A stretch of 64,000 nt of DNA. It comes from Gymnorhina tibicen (Eukaryota > Chordata > Aves > Passeriformes > Artamidae). The position numbers and the translations under genes are program-made. The DNA is taken from positions 918,088 through 982,087 of the forward strand of contig VXAZ01000446.1 of assembly GCA_013399875.1 (NCBI GenBank), read 5' to 3'. Positions within the stretch are counted from its first letter, which is position 1. Each line of letters opens with the position of its first letter. The notes beneath the pieces are model-generated. The model saw only the letters and a list, made by a program, of their open reading frames with translations. It was not told the DNA's origin and did not search any database. Of the stretch, positions 25,999 to 38,800 are shown in pieces.

Positions 25999-28578
25999 AC
26001 ATTTCCTCAGTCTTGTTTCTTTTAATGGGCCTCTCTCTACTCTGAATGAGAATTTATAGAGCTAGGACTCCAGGAAAGAAGGAAAAATTATTCTTACGGT
26101 CATCTTTTTCATTTATGAGAGGAATGACTTGTACAACCCAGTGTCTGTCTCCCCTCATCCAGTTCCTTTGAAATTTCTCTGACTAGCAGGTGCTGGTTTA
26201 AGTTTTTTACGTAGTGTGGCATTCAAGCACATCCTGCAGTTGTTTCATAAAATCTTCCAGTGTGTATTTAATTGTACTCACTTAGACAAGAGTCTATGGG
26301 CTGAACGCCTCAAATCCTGGTGAAATGAAAACGGGATGGGGACCTTAGGGCTGTGTCTGTTCCTGACAGATCTGGTGGTCCAAGTGGCCCTTGGATTCCC
26401 ACAAATCCAGCAGCTGGCATTCAGCACTTGGGAGGTCTTTCCTGTGTAGTTCTGCTGCAAATGTGCATGGAAAAGCAGGATAGTGATCACTGTTGTTTTG
26501 ATAAAATGCCTTTACTTGTGAAGGGCCTAAGAAATTGCATAATGTGAGTGGCTTTGTTTTTTAACTTGGTGTTTTTTGCTTGACAGGTTTTTTTTTTACA
26601 CGCTTAAGAAGTGTAAGTGGCCTGCTGTATTCTAAATTATTAGTGTTATAAATAGACACCAGTATAGGAGCATATATAGATTTAAGATATTGATGCCTGG
26701 TTTGTACTAATATTGTGCCAGTATGGATTGCTTTTCATGCAGAAAAAATTAAATTATTATAACTCTTCCCTTTTTAAAAATAGGATGCCCATTTTGAAGA
26801 TCAAATTACAACCATTTATCTGGGCTTCTGTGAAAGTGAAAGACAACATAATTGTTTTACTCAGCTTTTTCTTGTACATTGTCTAGTTCACACACAAACT
26901 CTTAATCATATCTATTGCATACTTTTTAATAAAGAGAACTGACTGATAATAGAGAAAGAAAGGTAGAAGTTGATTACTGAAGTGCAGTTCACAGAAGATG
27001 ATAGCACATCACTTACAGCAGTAAAAAGTTGTAAATAATGTATTTAGGTGGAGTTTGAATGCATCTGATGCTCATACCTGGCCTGTTGTTCCAGGACAAA
27101 CTTAAGAGTGCAAAGGCTGACCTTTTGCAGGACTTCACTGAATTCTCTGCAAGTGCAAAGTCCCAGGTTTGGTGCTGTAAGTTCACTCCTGTAAAACTGA
27201 GTTTGAATATGCAGCCTTCCTCCTGTGTTCAAAGTGGACTACTGTGAATCTTGTTGCATGAGAAACATGAATAATAATCTTCAGCCTTCTAGAAAAGAGT
27301 TTCAAAATGAATCAAACCTATTACTATAAAAGCCATATATTAAGCATGGATGTATGGTGAGGTGTGACAGTAGATTTGACAGTATGGTTTTTATGGTTTT
27401 TGACCTGTGTGTTTGTGACCTGGGCAGAACTGAGCTGAGTTTACTGGGTTTACGTGACTAGGTTGGAATCTTGCATTCAGTTTGTGTTTATAGTTTTTGT
27501 GATTCTGGTGTTGTCTTTCTTTGTTTCTTTTTTTTCTTAAATTTTATTTACCTGAAGGTAACTTCTTCTTGTCTGAATACATTTGTCTTTGGCAGAGCAG
27601 AGCAAACAGATGCACCTCTCTTTTTAAATCTATTCTGTTAAGTAGACAGTGCAGTTAAAAACAAACAAAAAAAAAGAAGATAAAATGAACCAAGGGAGGA
27701 ACTCATAGAATTTAGTTTTCTGCCAAATACATTTGTCACAAACGTGAATAGTCAGAAAGCTTTCTTATCAAGACTTACTTGTAGTAGAAGAAAACCCCTC
27801 CTGGGTAGGATCTACTGATCACACGTTGGAGCCTGAGGTGCACTTGAGCCCCTACAGCTCACCAGTTCTGCAGTCTGCCCTTCTTCCCTTTCTGCAGAAC
27901 TGCAGTTTCAATTTTCAAATGCAATCATATATTGCTATTACCAGATTAGTTTTACTTATTTTCTCTTTTGCTAAACTGCTAACCCCTCCCCTCCCTCCAG
28001 GTGCCCGCTGGGACAGCTTAAAAAATGTGTACTCACTTAGGTCTTTGTAGATGAGGGGTGAGGGCTCTTGGAGCTGTGTATAATTGCAAAAATACTTGTA
28101 TCACTCAGATTATGTTAATGCTAAAATGATTATGTGCACTTTAGCTGAATAGTTGTCTAATTCTTCCAGCTGTGCCTTGAAAAATTACCATAGAAATAAC
28201 CATTAATTATCTGATCTATAAAGGGAGAAATCATTTGATCTTTTTTCAATTATTACTGAGTAATTAAATGATAAATTACTCACATGTAAACTAATCTGCA
28301 TCTAACAAAACTGTACCTAAGATTGCAAGGCTCTTGTAATGTGGTACCAGAGAACTGAAGTGGGGGCTAGTGTTAAAAGAGTTCTAACTCACAAGCATAA
28401 TGAAAAATGTGGGGTAGAGTCTACTTGGAAAGTGAAGAGCAGGGAGACTTGGAAATTTATTTCAGCTCTATATATTTCTCAACTAGATTTGCTGTTCGTA
28501 TCAAAAATTATGCTTGACTTACAGGCTTTTATTAATAACTTTTATTTCATTATCTACCTGTTATATAACTAGAAGGAT
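25999..28578. other. Unique noncoding DNA
   Basis: No gene, RNA gene or transposon is recognisable. The stretch is AT-rich with short T and A runs near 27530 and 27665. A pyrimidine patch (CCCCTCCCCTCCCTCCAGG) near 27985 resembles a splice acceptor, but the downstream frame closes quickly and has no domain, so I do not call an exon. Confidence 0.5.
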
Positions 28579-28995
28579 ATAGAATCCTGGAATGGTTTGG
28601 GTTAGAAGGGACCTTAAAGCTCACAGGGACACCTTTCACTCTCCCAGGCTGCTCCAAGCCCTGTCTAACCTGGCCTCGGACACTTCCAGGGATGGGGCAG
28701 CCACAGCTTCTCCAGGCAACCTGTGCCAGGGCCTCTCCACCCCTACAGGGCCTTCCCACTATTCCCCTTTGTCCTCTCACTCCAAGCCTTTGTAAATAGT
28801 CTCTCTCCATTTTTCCTTTGGGCTTCTTTTAGGCCCTGGGAGGCCCCAGTTAGTTCATCCCAAAGCCTTTTCTTCCCCAGTCTGAACAGTCGCAATTCTC
28901 CCAGCCTTTCCTCATAGGAGAGGTGCTCCATCCCTTTGATGGATGCCTTCCTGTGGACTGGAGACATTGAATGTGTTACAGAGTTCCTGTGTCCC
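28579..28995 (-). mobile_element. CR1 LINE, one of the longest copies in the window
   Basis: Plus-strand text begins ATAGAATCCTGGAATGG (inverted tail) and runs through GTTAGAAGGGACCTTAAAGC, GATGGGGCAGCCACAGCTTC, CTTTGTAAATAGTCTCTCTC, CCAGTCTGAACAGTCGC and CATAGGAGAGGTGCTCCATC. The last block is the end of CR1 ORF2, so the copy reaches further 5' than most here (about 415 bp). A deletion has removed the segment that normally follows CTTAAAGCTCA. Three overlapping open frames on it are by-products. Confidence 0.94.
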
Positions 28996-31081
28996 ATACG
29001 AGATATTGTACAACTGCAGTATGTTAAGTCAATGTTGTTTATTCTTTAAGTCTTTCTGTGTTTTAACAGTTAAGTCTCTTTAACACAGACTGGTTTTGCT
29101 CTAATGTGAGAATAAACTAGGTGTAAGCTGTACTTCATGATTTTAAAATCGGGATCCAGAGAGTTAAATATCTGAGCTCCCTAAAGAGGTTCTAAAGGAT
29201 GTTAAAAGTGTGTTGGATAAGTGTTAAATCTGTTATTGGAGAGAGCCAGGGAATAAGCTGTGCTTTCAGAGACCAGCAGTAACCAGGAGAGGTCTGACAC
29301 AGCCAGCAAGGCACTGGAATGAATACACAGCTCAGCAGGCACTGAGTGAGCTGACACAACTCAGGGTAGAAGAGGTGGAAGAACTATGCACGTGTCACCA
29401 GGACTGAAACCTTTGATGGCTTATTCTGCCAGATCTGTAAGCCTGTCTGCATACTTTACACTCCACATTCCTGACTGCCTTCGAAAAAACATCCTCTCTC
29501 ATATCTGTGTGGAGAGTTCCTTTGTAAACCAGAGGGAACATGGGAAGGAAAGGCAGCCTTGCACTTGTGTTGTTTTTTTTCTTGCATCCCCTTTCAGCTC
29601 TGGTATGAGGTCAGTCATGCCTGCTGCTCCTGTGCCTTTGAAGCCAGCAATTCCTCGTCTGGGACTGAGCTGGGAGACTTCTGCTGACACTGTTTACATC
29701 TTTGTGCTTCCATATGTGTATAAATGCATATTCTGTATACTGCTTGATATACAATTGACTTACTGCCACGTCCCTATGTATATAATGATAGCAGTCTATT
29801 GTATATACACTGCTGAGGGGTTTAGTGCTGTTAATTCCTGCTGGCTTTCCTTTAAATAGTAATAATGCGAATAATGGCTCTTTAATCACCTACTCCTCTT
29901 GGCAGCTGTTTAAACAGAAGACTTAAAGGCATGAAGTGTTCCTGTAAGATCCTGTCAGAGTTGCTTTGCAGGTGTTAAAGAAACTGATGTCATATTTTAC
30001 CAACTGCCTTGCAGTTGTCTCAGTTTGTAAGTATGTAAAGCTCCTCAGAAACTGAAAAAATGATGTCTTTCCAAGCATAAGAAGTGACACAAAAGACTTG
30101 AGCCTGTCATATGAGTAGCATTTGGCAAGAGTGTAGTTTAGACACTTTGGTAGCTAAATTAGAAAAGGTCTGTGATGGTGATATTCCCAAGGGGTTTAGA
30201 AAAAAGAATTAGATTTAAGTTCTGTTAAAATTCTGTCTTCAGAGTTGCTTTGCTTTGTTGCAATAGCTTCTATCTCTACTTTTCTTTTTCTGCTGATGGA
30301 AGGTGGCTTTTTTTATTAATATGCTATTGCCTGTGGGGAACCAATACATATACTAACATCTATTAAAAATAATTCCAGGCCTCACCCATGCATGCAGTAA
30401 TTAGGATTGTGAGCATCCAAGGAAAATGAGTGTTTAATATCTTCATTAAAGCAGGATAATAGAATTTTACTTACCGATTAGATAATTCTAAGACTTTGGA
30501 ATGTTAAATTTCCTTTTTATTTTCATGTTATTAATATTGATATGGCTATTTTGATAGTACATTGCCTTGTTAATGTGAGTTTTGTTGGGGTAGAAAAATG
30601 TTGAAAATCTGAAAGTCTAATCAATTAGAAAAATTCTGTTTATTTTTTTAGACTGTGTTTACTTGGAAGTCAGTTACTTGCCCAAGAAAAACATTTGCAT
30701 GCATGAGAGTGAAGAAGATAGTTTCTGTAGTACACTGTATAACCTTGGTTTTGTCCTTCTCATTAACTTCAGAGGTACACTGAAGTTTGTTTGCTGACTC
30801 TCTAGTTCGATTTTTTTCTGGTAAATTCAAGCTCCTGTCCATGTTAATGTTATCTTGAAGCTGCCCTCTGTTCTGAATCTTAGTAACACTGAAGGCTTTT
30901 TGCAGTGAAATACCTGAGGTGCACGAGCTGGAGTTTCCCCAGGTCTGTTCAGCCCTCCGTGTGTTCACTCTGTAGCAATTCCTGTGTATGCTGGTGTATA
31001 GTTTCAAATAACTATGCTTTCACCAGTTAAATGTTTGGCTACAAGTCGGAGATAACTAGAAATACATCTGCCTTGCCTCCA

Positions 31082-31115
31082 GTGATTGCTGGATCGGGTA
31101 CGTGATTGCTGGATC
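31082..31115. repeat. 14-bp direct repeat spaced by 6 bp
   Basis: GTGATTGCTGGATC occurs twice with GGGTAC between the copies. The repeats are perfect, so the duplication is probably recent. Confidence 0.85.
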
Positions 31116-33505
31116 TGTGTGGAAGAGGGTGGTTTGAATACTAGCAGTGTGAACTTTAGGTCAGGGGAAGTGTTTGATTGGTGCCCATTTTCTTGGGTAC
31201 CCTACCGTGAATCCTTTACACTGCAGCTCTTCTGGGCTCTAAACTGGGCTCTAAAGCAAAGTCCCTGATTGTATAATCAAGTTTAAAACTGGCCCCAGCC
31301 TTTACACGTAGCACTGCCATCATAGCAATGTTTTCCCAGTGTCCTGGCTCCTGCTGCTGCCCAGTATTGAAAGGTCCAGTGTCAGGCAGAACTGTCATTT
31401 CCAGTCTGCTCTGAGTGCTGTTGAATTTTCCTGAATTTCAGTGTAGTGGGATTTAATCACAGTCCACAGAAGGAAATCCTCTCAATTCAAGTCAGGGTTC
31501 TGTTGCTGTAGGACAAAGGCTTATCTGTGTGTGTCTCCATCCTCCGGCACAGGCAGCTCTGAGTGCTCCCCTCCTGCTCTCTGCCCTAAACACTCAGATG
31601 CTTTCAGCTCTCATCATGCCATCTTCAGGCTGGGCTAATCAGCACTTCCTTGGGGAACTTACAGCCGTTGTTTCCTTTCCTGGGCAGCAGTCAGGTCCAT
31701 CCTTAGCACTTGGAAGAGTCTGGCATAGAACTGGCTCTAAAGGGCAGCAGTCACTCTAGCGGGAGGCTCCAGCTCTTTCTCATCCCAAGAGGTGTGTGAG
31801 TGCTCAGTTTGTTTGGCAGAACTCATCATCTGTCCTGAGCTGGTGGAGGCAGCTGCCCTTTGGGTTGAATTTTAGCGGTTTCTGCTAAAATTGGCGCCTC
31901 CAAATGAATCCCATCAGACTGCTGGGCCGGTCAGCAGAGATGTAGGGACATTTGCACTGCAGTGCCCTATCCCAGACAGAAACCTGTGAGGACATGCTAA
32001 TATATGCCCAGCATGTCTGTATTTTAGAAATCTTGAAGCTAAGCCTTTTATTCTGACAGAATTTAGGCCACGATGAATCCAGATGAATCAGGAATCCTAG
32101 TTTTGTATATAATATGCACAACTCAGGCTATGACAGTTCTCTCTTTAAGGGAGATTTCTGCCAGTCTCACAGGCTCTTGCATTCTGTATCCACAAAAGTA
32201 CAATCCATCTTTAATTTCTATATATAACTACCAGAACTCTAGATGTATAAAAGGTATTAATCAGGAAAGTGCAGGTATTGGATTTTGTTGAATTAAGGTA
32301 ATCTGTTAATTGATTGAAGATGATTCACTGCAAGTTGTGGTACTGAACTCAAGATATACTTCACAATACTTCACTGTTACAATGATTTATGGACTTGTCA
32401 TTTTATCTTATATGAGGAATTGGGTAAAGTGACCTTGGAAGGATATTTTCATGATTGTTTTTAATACATAAGGGGAAAAAAAATTACTCAAAGTACTGCT
32501 ACGCTGTAGAAATAATTTAGGACTTCAGAAGTGTTGTCAAATGTCTGTGCTGTAAACAGGATTTAGACAGATACGGTCTGCATAAGGAGATTCTGGCTTT
32601 TCACTTCTTTGAACATTAATAAAACCTCTCTGAGTCCATTCCCCAATTTAAATAATGAATGAGCTATTTTCTTAGCTCTGTCTCCCATATATACCCTCAA
32701 GTAATGTGTCTTATGCACTAAATAAAAGCTGGGAGCATTTTTTGGTTTATTTCTTAATGTCATAGGAGTTACATTTTTATGTGCCTGTGTCCACACTGCC
32801 AAGGGCATGTATTAACACTTGGAAAATGTCCAGGAGACGTAGGCTGCTGCACAGGCAATGGGAATGCCATGTCCTTTGTTATTTCTTTGGATGTGATAGT
32901 GGTTCCAAGTATAGCAGCAACACAAATATCCTTTGCTTCCCTTCTCAGAACTGTCTTGAAAAAACAGTTTCTGCATAGAACTGCCTCCCTGGGATAAAGC
33001 TGAGATGCCAGCCTCCATTTTAGATTCCCAGAGCCACATGTCCACACCAGCCTTAAGTCTAAATGTTTCTGTGTAGTCTACGTAGTCTGTGTGCAGGAAA
33101 TGGTAAGACTGAAGAAATCAAATGAAATGCTTTTTAGACCCAGATGGCTTTGCTTACTCCTGTGCCTCCTCAATCAATTGATGTGCCTTCTCTTCTGAAC
33201 TGAGGATTTCTTTGTGTTATTATTATTTAAAATATCTTGTGCTCTACAGATGCAGCAAAGGGTGCTTGCTGTGTTCAGAAGGGTTTCCAACATCATTTTA
33301 GGTCTGAAATAATGAGTTAGGAGAAACAAACAGTACCAAGAGAACAGAGTGAGGAAGAACTGAAAGTTATGAACAGTATGTGCTGATGTATCTGCTTGGT
33401 GTAGCTGGGATGTTTTAAACTATTATTGTTTGGGGAAATAAAAGCCTGAGTCTGTGTCCAAGTAGATGTATTGCATACTGAATTTTAAGAAGCAGGATCT
33501 GATTT

Positions 33506-33522
33506 TCTCTCTCTCTCTCTCT
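33506..33522. repeat. (CT)n microsatellite
   Basis: About eight uninterrupted CT units between GATTTT and GTTTTTTATTTTTG. Confidence 0.85.
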
Positions 33523-35734
33523 GTTTTTTATTTTTGTAACAAAGAGGAAAAACAGCCTGTAACTGAGACTGCAGGTTCCAAGTTGATGTAAATCAACACA
33601 CTTCTGTTGAGGCAGAATTAACCCTTCCAGGAGAAGGTCTGGTTTCCACACCTGTGTGGACCTGCCTGAGTCATGTCATGAGGAAACCTCAAGGAAAATG
33701 GATCCTTTTGAAGAGGAGTGGTTGTCCAGCCTACATGACTTGGGGTTTTCCTAAGGAGCTGGGTGTCAATAAGGACATGACCTTACAAGGATCACAAATA
33801 CCTCAAGGGCTTTGTGATGCCACCTCCACTTTTTTCCTTCTCAAACCCCAAACCTCTCAATCATTCTGTCATTCCCTGCACCATGTTGAGGAGGAGGAGG
33901 CATTAGTGATGTTAAAAGCTACAGTGCAGAAAATGCCCAAGTTTGAAGTATCAGTTACTACTCTACAATGTGTAGTTGGAGAGTTACTAAGTGGAAGAGA
34001 GAGGTCTGTGGCCCACTTTAATACCAGACATTGGTTTTCAGTGCTGAGTTAGTCTGTGGTGGCTGAGGTTTCCTGTTCAGTTATCAGGCAGGGTATCATG
34101 AGACATAGGAAGGCTTCTAAATCGAGGTCTGTTGTGTTGGCCTGCATTAAAAACACAGTAAGGAATTCCAGACACCTGCCATGCAGTGCTGTGTTAAGAC
34201 ATAGCAAGCAGAAGGGGTTGATATGATAAGGAGGGTGAGAATCCTCTGCTGCAGCCTTGCACCTGAAACTGGAAGGTTGGTATGCTCCATGGGATGGAAA
34301 ACACTGGCTTTTCTCTGCAGTCTCCAATAGAGGGGTGGGCTTAGCACCCTTTTCTGAAGACAAAATTCTTTCGGTTTACCCTTTCTATGGACTAATACTC
34401 ATGGCATCATCTTAGGATCCAATTTAACCACCACTGTGGGTTAAGAGAGGAAGATTATCTGTCTCCTGATGAAAACTAAGCTACTGAAGTTCCTTGTGGT
34501 TGACAAGACATTTCACTGGCATTATGGAACTGCAGCCAAACAATGTGGGAAATGGATTTGCAGGAGCAGGAAAGAGAATGGCCAACCCACCCTCCCTGCT
34601 ATGTCCTTTGGAAGGTCATCACTGATCAGGTGATAAACCTGAAGCTAGGCCTATTTACGGGTTTAATTTCTTCCTAAATCTCTCCTGTGGAGAGGAGACC
34701 TCTTTGTCTCCTACAATCCCTTTCCTAGGCTATGGGAAGAGGGGAATTTTTCCTCTTCATCAGCTTTCATGGGAAATTCTATGGCTTCCAAGTTTCAGTA
34801 ATTAAAATAGTGCCTGCAAAAAACTCTCTGCACATCACATAAGAACATAATGGGATCAACTCCCTACATCCCAGAGGTCCATTGAACTTGGTATTACAAG
34901 TGGAAGTTTTTTCTCAATGAAATTCCATGTTTGAGGCCAAACTGGTTTAACTGAGATCAAAGTCAAACTACTTGAAGTAGTATTTTCAATTTAGCTCAGC
35001 TTGTGTGATGATTCACACACAACAAAAGAATTGGTATCCCTTGAACTTTTGTATTAACTCTCTTCACAAGTAATTCTAGGGTTGGTTCTCTTGAATTAAT
35101 CCAGTGGTAATGTTTAAAATAAATTCTTTAGTAGTAAATTACCATATTCAAGCTACAAAATAGAAATAAGTAGGAAACTGTTAATCTGAATGGAATATTT
35201 ATTAAACAGCCACCATTTTCTTCTCAATAGTTGCCCGTGCTTAGCTCAAATTACTTCCTGTGTACAAGGGCTGTCCTGCTATTTTCTTAAGTGTTATTTT
35301 ACTTCAAGAACATGAGTTATTTTTGCATAAGTGAACCTGTCATATGAAGGAAAGTGACAATTTCTGTTTTAAGCTAACCCAGTGTTTTAGATGGTGCTGT
35401 TTTGTTCTCAGTATATGTTTTGGAAGAGGCAAAGCAGAACAAATTTAAAAGCTCAGTGATTTCATTAAGAAATATTTAATAATCAATTTTTATATATTAG
35501 CTTAAGCTATTTCAATCTGTTACATCTCAGCATTTTTAACATAGGGGAAAAATGTACAAAGTTTTTTGCAGGAGATGGTGAATTGTGATAGCTGTTAGGA
35601 AATTTGCCTTCAGATAAAACATGCTGGTGTGCCTTAGGACTCCGTGCTCTAGGAGGCTACTATATCTCATTTGGAAGTTTCCATTATTTTGCAGTTTTTT
35701 GTGATGACTCAGGGGTTTTTTATTTTCAAGAAAT

Positions 35735-35874
35735 ACAGAATCATTGAGTTGTAGAATCATTTGGGTTGGAAAAGACCCTTAAGATCAAGTTAACCCAACG
35801 CTGCCAAGCCCACCACAAACCGTGTCCCTGAGTGCCATGTCTGCACACCTTTAAATCCCTCCAGGGATGGTAAC
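35735..35874 (-). mobile_element. CR1 LINE 3' end, third tail type
   Basis: Plus-strand text begins with two inverted octamers (ACAGAATCATTGAGTTGTAG, AATCATTTGGG). It continues GGTTGGAAAAGACCCTTAAG, ACGCTGCCAAGCCCACCACA and GTGTCCCTGAGTGCCATGTC, ending in TCCCTCCAGGGATGG. This is the CR1 3'-end type with a 'gcactgccaagcccacca' block, distinct from the two types seen earlier. A related end is at 63004. Confidence 0.88.
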
Positions 35875-38800
35875 TTGAAATACACACTTCTGGTGTTTAC
35901 TGTGGTCCTGGTTCACCTCCTTAGTGCACATAATCTTCTCTCTATTTTCTAACTTTCCCAAGGCCATGTTCACACTAGATATTAAAGTGATATGTTGGAA
36001 TGCATTTGCCCCAGTGATAGGGATAGGCATTAAAGCAGCACAGGCTGCAGTTCATAAATTAATATCCCACCTTGTCACCGGCAAATTCTCCCAGGCAGGG
36101 TGTGGGATACTCAGCTATGTGCCATTCAGATGACTTCGTGTCTTCAGGTTAGCTTTCACCTGAAATCACTAAGATTCAAATATCAGCAGAAGTGAGAAGA
36201 TAACAAACAGTAATAAAGCTGGATTTTTTTTGTTAGGACTTAGCTCCTGGAAATTTTCTTTATGCTGAGCTCTGAACTCTGGGAATCTGTTCTGAAATGT
36301 TCACCTGAACAGCTGCAGGGATATGCCCCAAAGAGATCATTCATTGACTTCCTAGAGTGGGATAATTCCACCCTGATGTGCAGCTGTGCATCTCATCTGC
36401 CTGTAAAGGATGTTTCTCCTCCAGCCCTGTTCCCCACCTGAGCTGGAGTATTGACTTTTGCGGGAAGGATATCCCATTCTTTTCCTCTGGTGTTACAATC
36501 CTCATACAGAGAGGAGGTCTGACACTTCATGCTGCTTATGCGAACAGCACAAATCTGTTTCATTTATAAGGTTTAGCAAACAAAACACAGAGTATGAATT
36601 TTAACTCTGACACATAAATGTCTCACATGATGCCTGCAAGTCTGAGAATTATTTATCCTGGTTTCAAATGGATTCCTGAAACTGTGGTGTCTAATTTAGT
36701 GTGCATGCAGCAACTGCATTAAAGGTTGCTGAGAGGTGCAGTATTTGGTTCTCATCCAGCCCCAGGAGAAGGTCCTGTGATAGTACTAATAAAACACCCC
36801 TCTGTGTTGCATCAGCATTTGTTAGAAAAATAAAATAAAAACAAAAGCCAAATTTGTAAATAAAGCTGTCAGAGAACCTTGATTATTTTAATGCCTGATT
36901 CTTCAGGACCTTGGATAAGGTTTGTCTTGTTAGTGGGATTTGGTTTGGTTTTTTTCTTTTTGAAATTGAATTTATGCATTTACTCTGTTCCCTGAATGCT
37001 CATATGTCATGTGAAATAAAGCACCCAGTGGTCCTGCTGTTCTTGTTTTCACTACAAACTTTAAGGTTTGGGAGTTACATTTTTTGGCTTAGTGTGGAAA
37101 TTATTTGATTTTTCCATCAGAAAATTGACTTTGGTTTTTGATTTCATCTGAATTTTGGAGGGGGGTGAATTCTGCTGTCAGCATGATGTGTGCCTTTGGC
37201 AGTTCTTCAACAAATTCTTCACAGTTCAGATTGTGAAGTCCTTGAGGAGGATATATTTTTCTTCATGCTCAGGGCCAAGTAGGCCATCAGGATTTAACAA
37301 ATAAATAGAGTAATGATTATTCGTAATCTTAATTCCTTGTAGATTTTTTTTCATGGAGAAATTGAGAAGACTAATTAGGTACATGTTTGTACAGTGCTTT
37401 CAAGATATAAAGTAGTATGTAAGTACCAAATATTATTAGAACTTAAAATCTCCTGGGAAAAAAGATATTTATTGGGAGCTGTAGCTGTGTGATGATGAAA
37501 CATTACACAGCCAGAATTTTTGGAATCTGGCACATTATCTTTTATACCCATAAAGCAGCCCTACAGGAAGGGTGTGAGAGGGCAATTGTTTAACTGAAAT
37601 ATGAAACAGAAATTCTTGAGAGCTCCGAAAGGTGCACAGGTAAAATCCTTGTGGTGGTATTGGTTGCTAGGAGGTGTATTCTGGAGAAACGAGATAGGGC
37701 TGCAGGAACAAAGCTCATTAAGTGAGTAGGAATAGGTTTTGTGGAACCCCCACTGCTGCCAGGGCTGGGGTAGAGGGAAGTATCTCCAAACAGATCGATC
37801 CAAAGAACCCACTGGGTTAGGTTGGGGTGAGAAAGGTGTGGGAAGGAGCGGTATAATCCAGCCTGTCAGGGCATTCCCGTGCCTGCACAGGGGTTTTCAT
37901 CGTCTTCAGTGCCACTGCTAACTAAAGTGTCAGCTGCTGTTGCTGTTCCAGGAGTCCTATCTGCTTTGGACTGGCAGTGGGTCTTTTTCTATATTGATGA
38001 AGATCAGGAAAGAGTGGGTTTGTTAATTATTATGTAGACAGCAATTACCTACTATTGTCCTGCAGAGTAGGAAAATGTGCTTGAGCAAAAGCTAAATCCT
38101 GCTAAGCCTGCTGCACTGGAGGGCTGCTTGTTCTTCAGCTTCCTGCTGAAGGCCTTTACACGGCATACTCCTGGCAGGCTGAGGTCAGCATGTAGAGGTG
38201 TTTCTAGGTAACTTGGTATTCTTGCTGTCCGCATGTGTGCACTTTGCTGAGTTCAATCTGTATCTGCCAAAAGCATCCTATGTTAGAAAACAGGGGGTTT
38301 GTTTTCATTTTTGGTATAATGGCTTTGCCCTGAGCCATCCAAGTCCACACCACACCTAAGGCAAGAGTTTATCGGGCAGCTTTACTGTGCTCCAGAATTC
38401 CCAGAATCTTGCATGAGTAGAATATTACAGAAAATATCTTTATACTGGAAGGGAATTATGGGTGTCTTGGTGCAGAACTATTCTCTGAAAAAAAAAATTT
38501 CACTTCAGTTCTGAATTTTGACAGGTGGATTTAACTGGAAAGTCGCTTTCCAAGCAGCAGCTTTCTGCAGGATCACACTTGAGAATAGAAAGTGTTTTAT
38601 TTCTTTCTCTGTACTGACGAATGTAACTTACATTTTAATACTGTAACATGGTTTGGTACACACTCTCAACTGGAAGGATTGTGGAGACATTTATTTGCAG
38701 TTGATTTATTTGTAATAATTTGGCAGCATAGTGCTGACTGTACAGAATCTGCTTTTTAGCAGGAAAAAGTCATGTCCACCTCTTAGGTGAAGTGAGTGAT

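Larger units (their letters stand above)
28996..35734. other. Long unique noncoding stretch, no gene supported
   Basis: Nearly 7 kb without a recognisable gene or interspersed repeat. The 157-codon plus-strand frame at 29386-29859 shows no domain and is rich in C, S and Y as expected from noncoding sequence. Small items are a 14-bp direct repeat at 31082-31115, a CT run at 33506-33522 and a short palindrome TCCACACCTGTGTGGA near 33645. Confidence 0.5.

Noticed and set aside
27950..28050. Possible splice acceptor and exon
   Set aside because: A pyrimidine tract followed by CAGG is present, but the following frame is short and encodes nothing recognisable.
29386..29859. 157-codon plus-strand open frame
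   Set aside because: No recognisable domain, no splice or promoter context, and a composition typical of translated noncoding DNA.
33644..33660. Short palindrome TCCACACCTGTGTGGA
   Set aside because: Seven-base arms are expected by chance several times in 64 kb; no further support.
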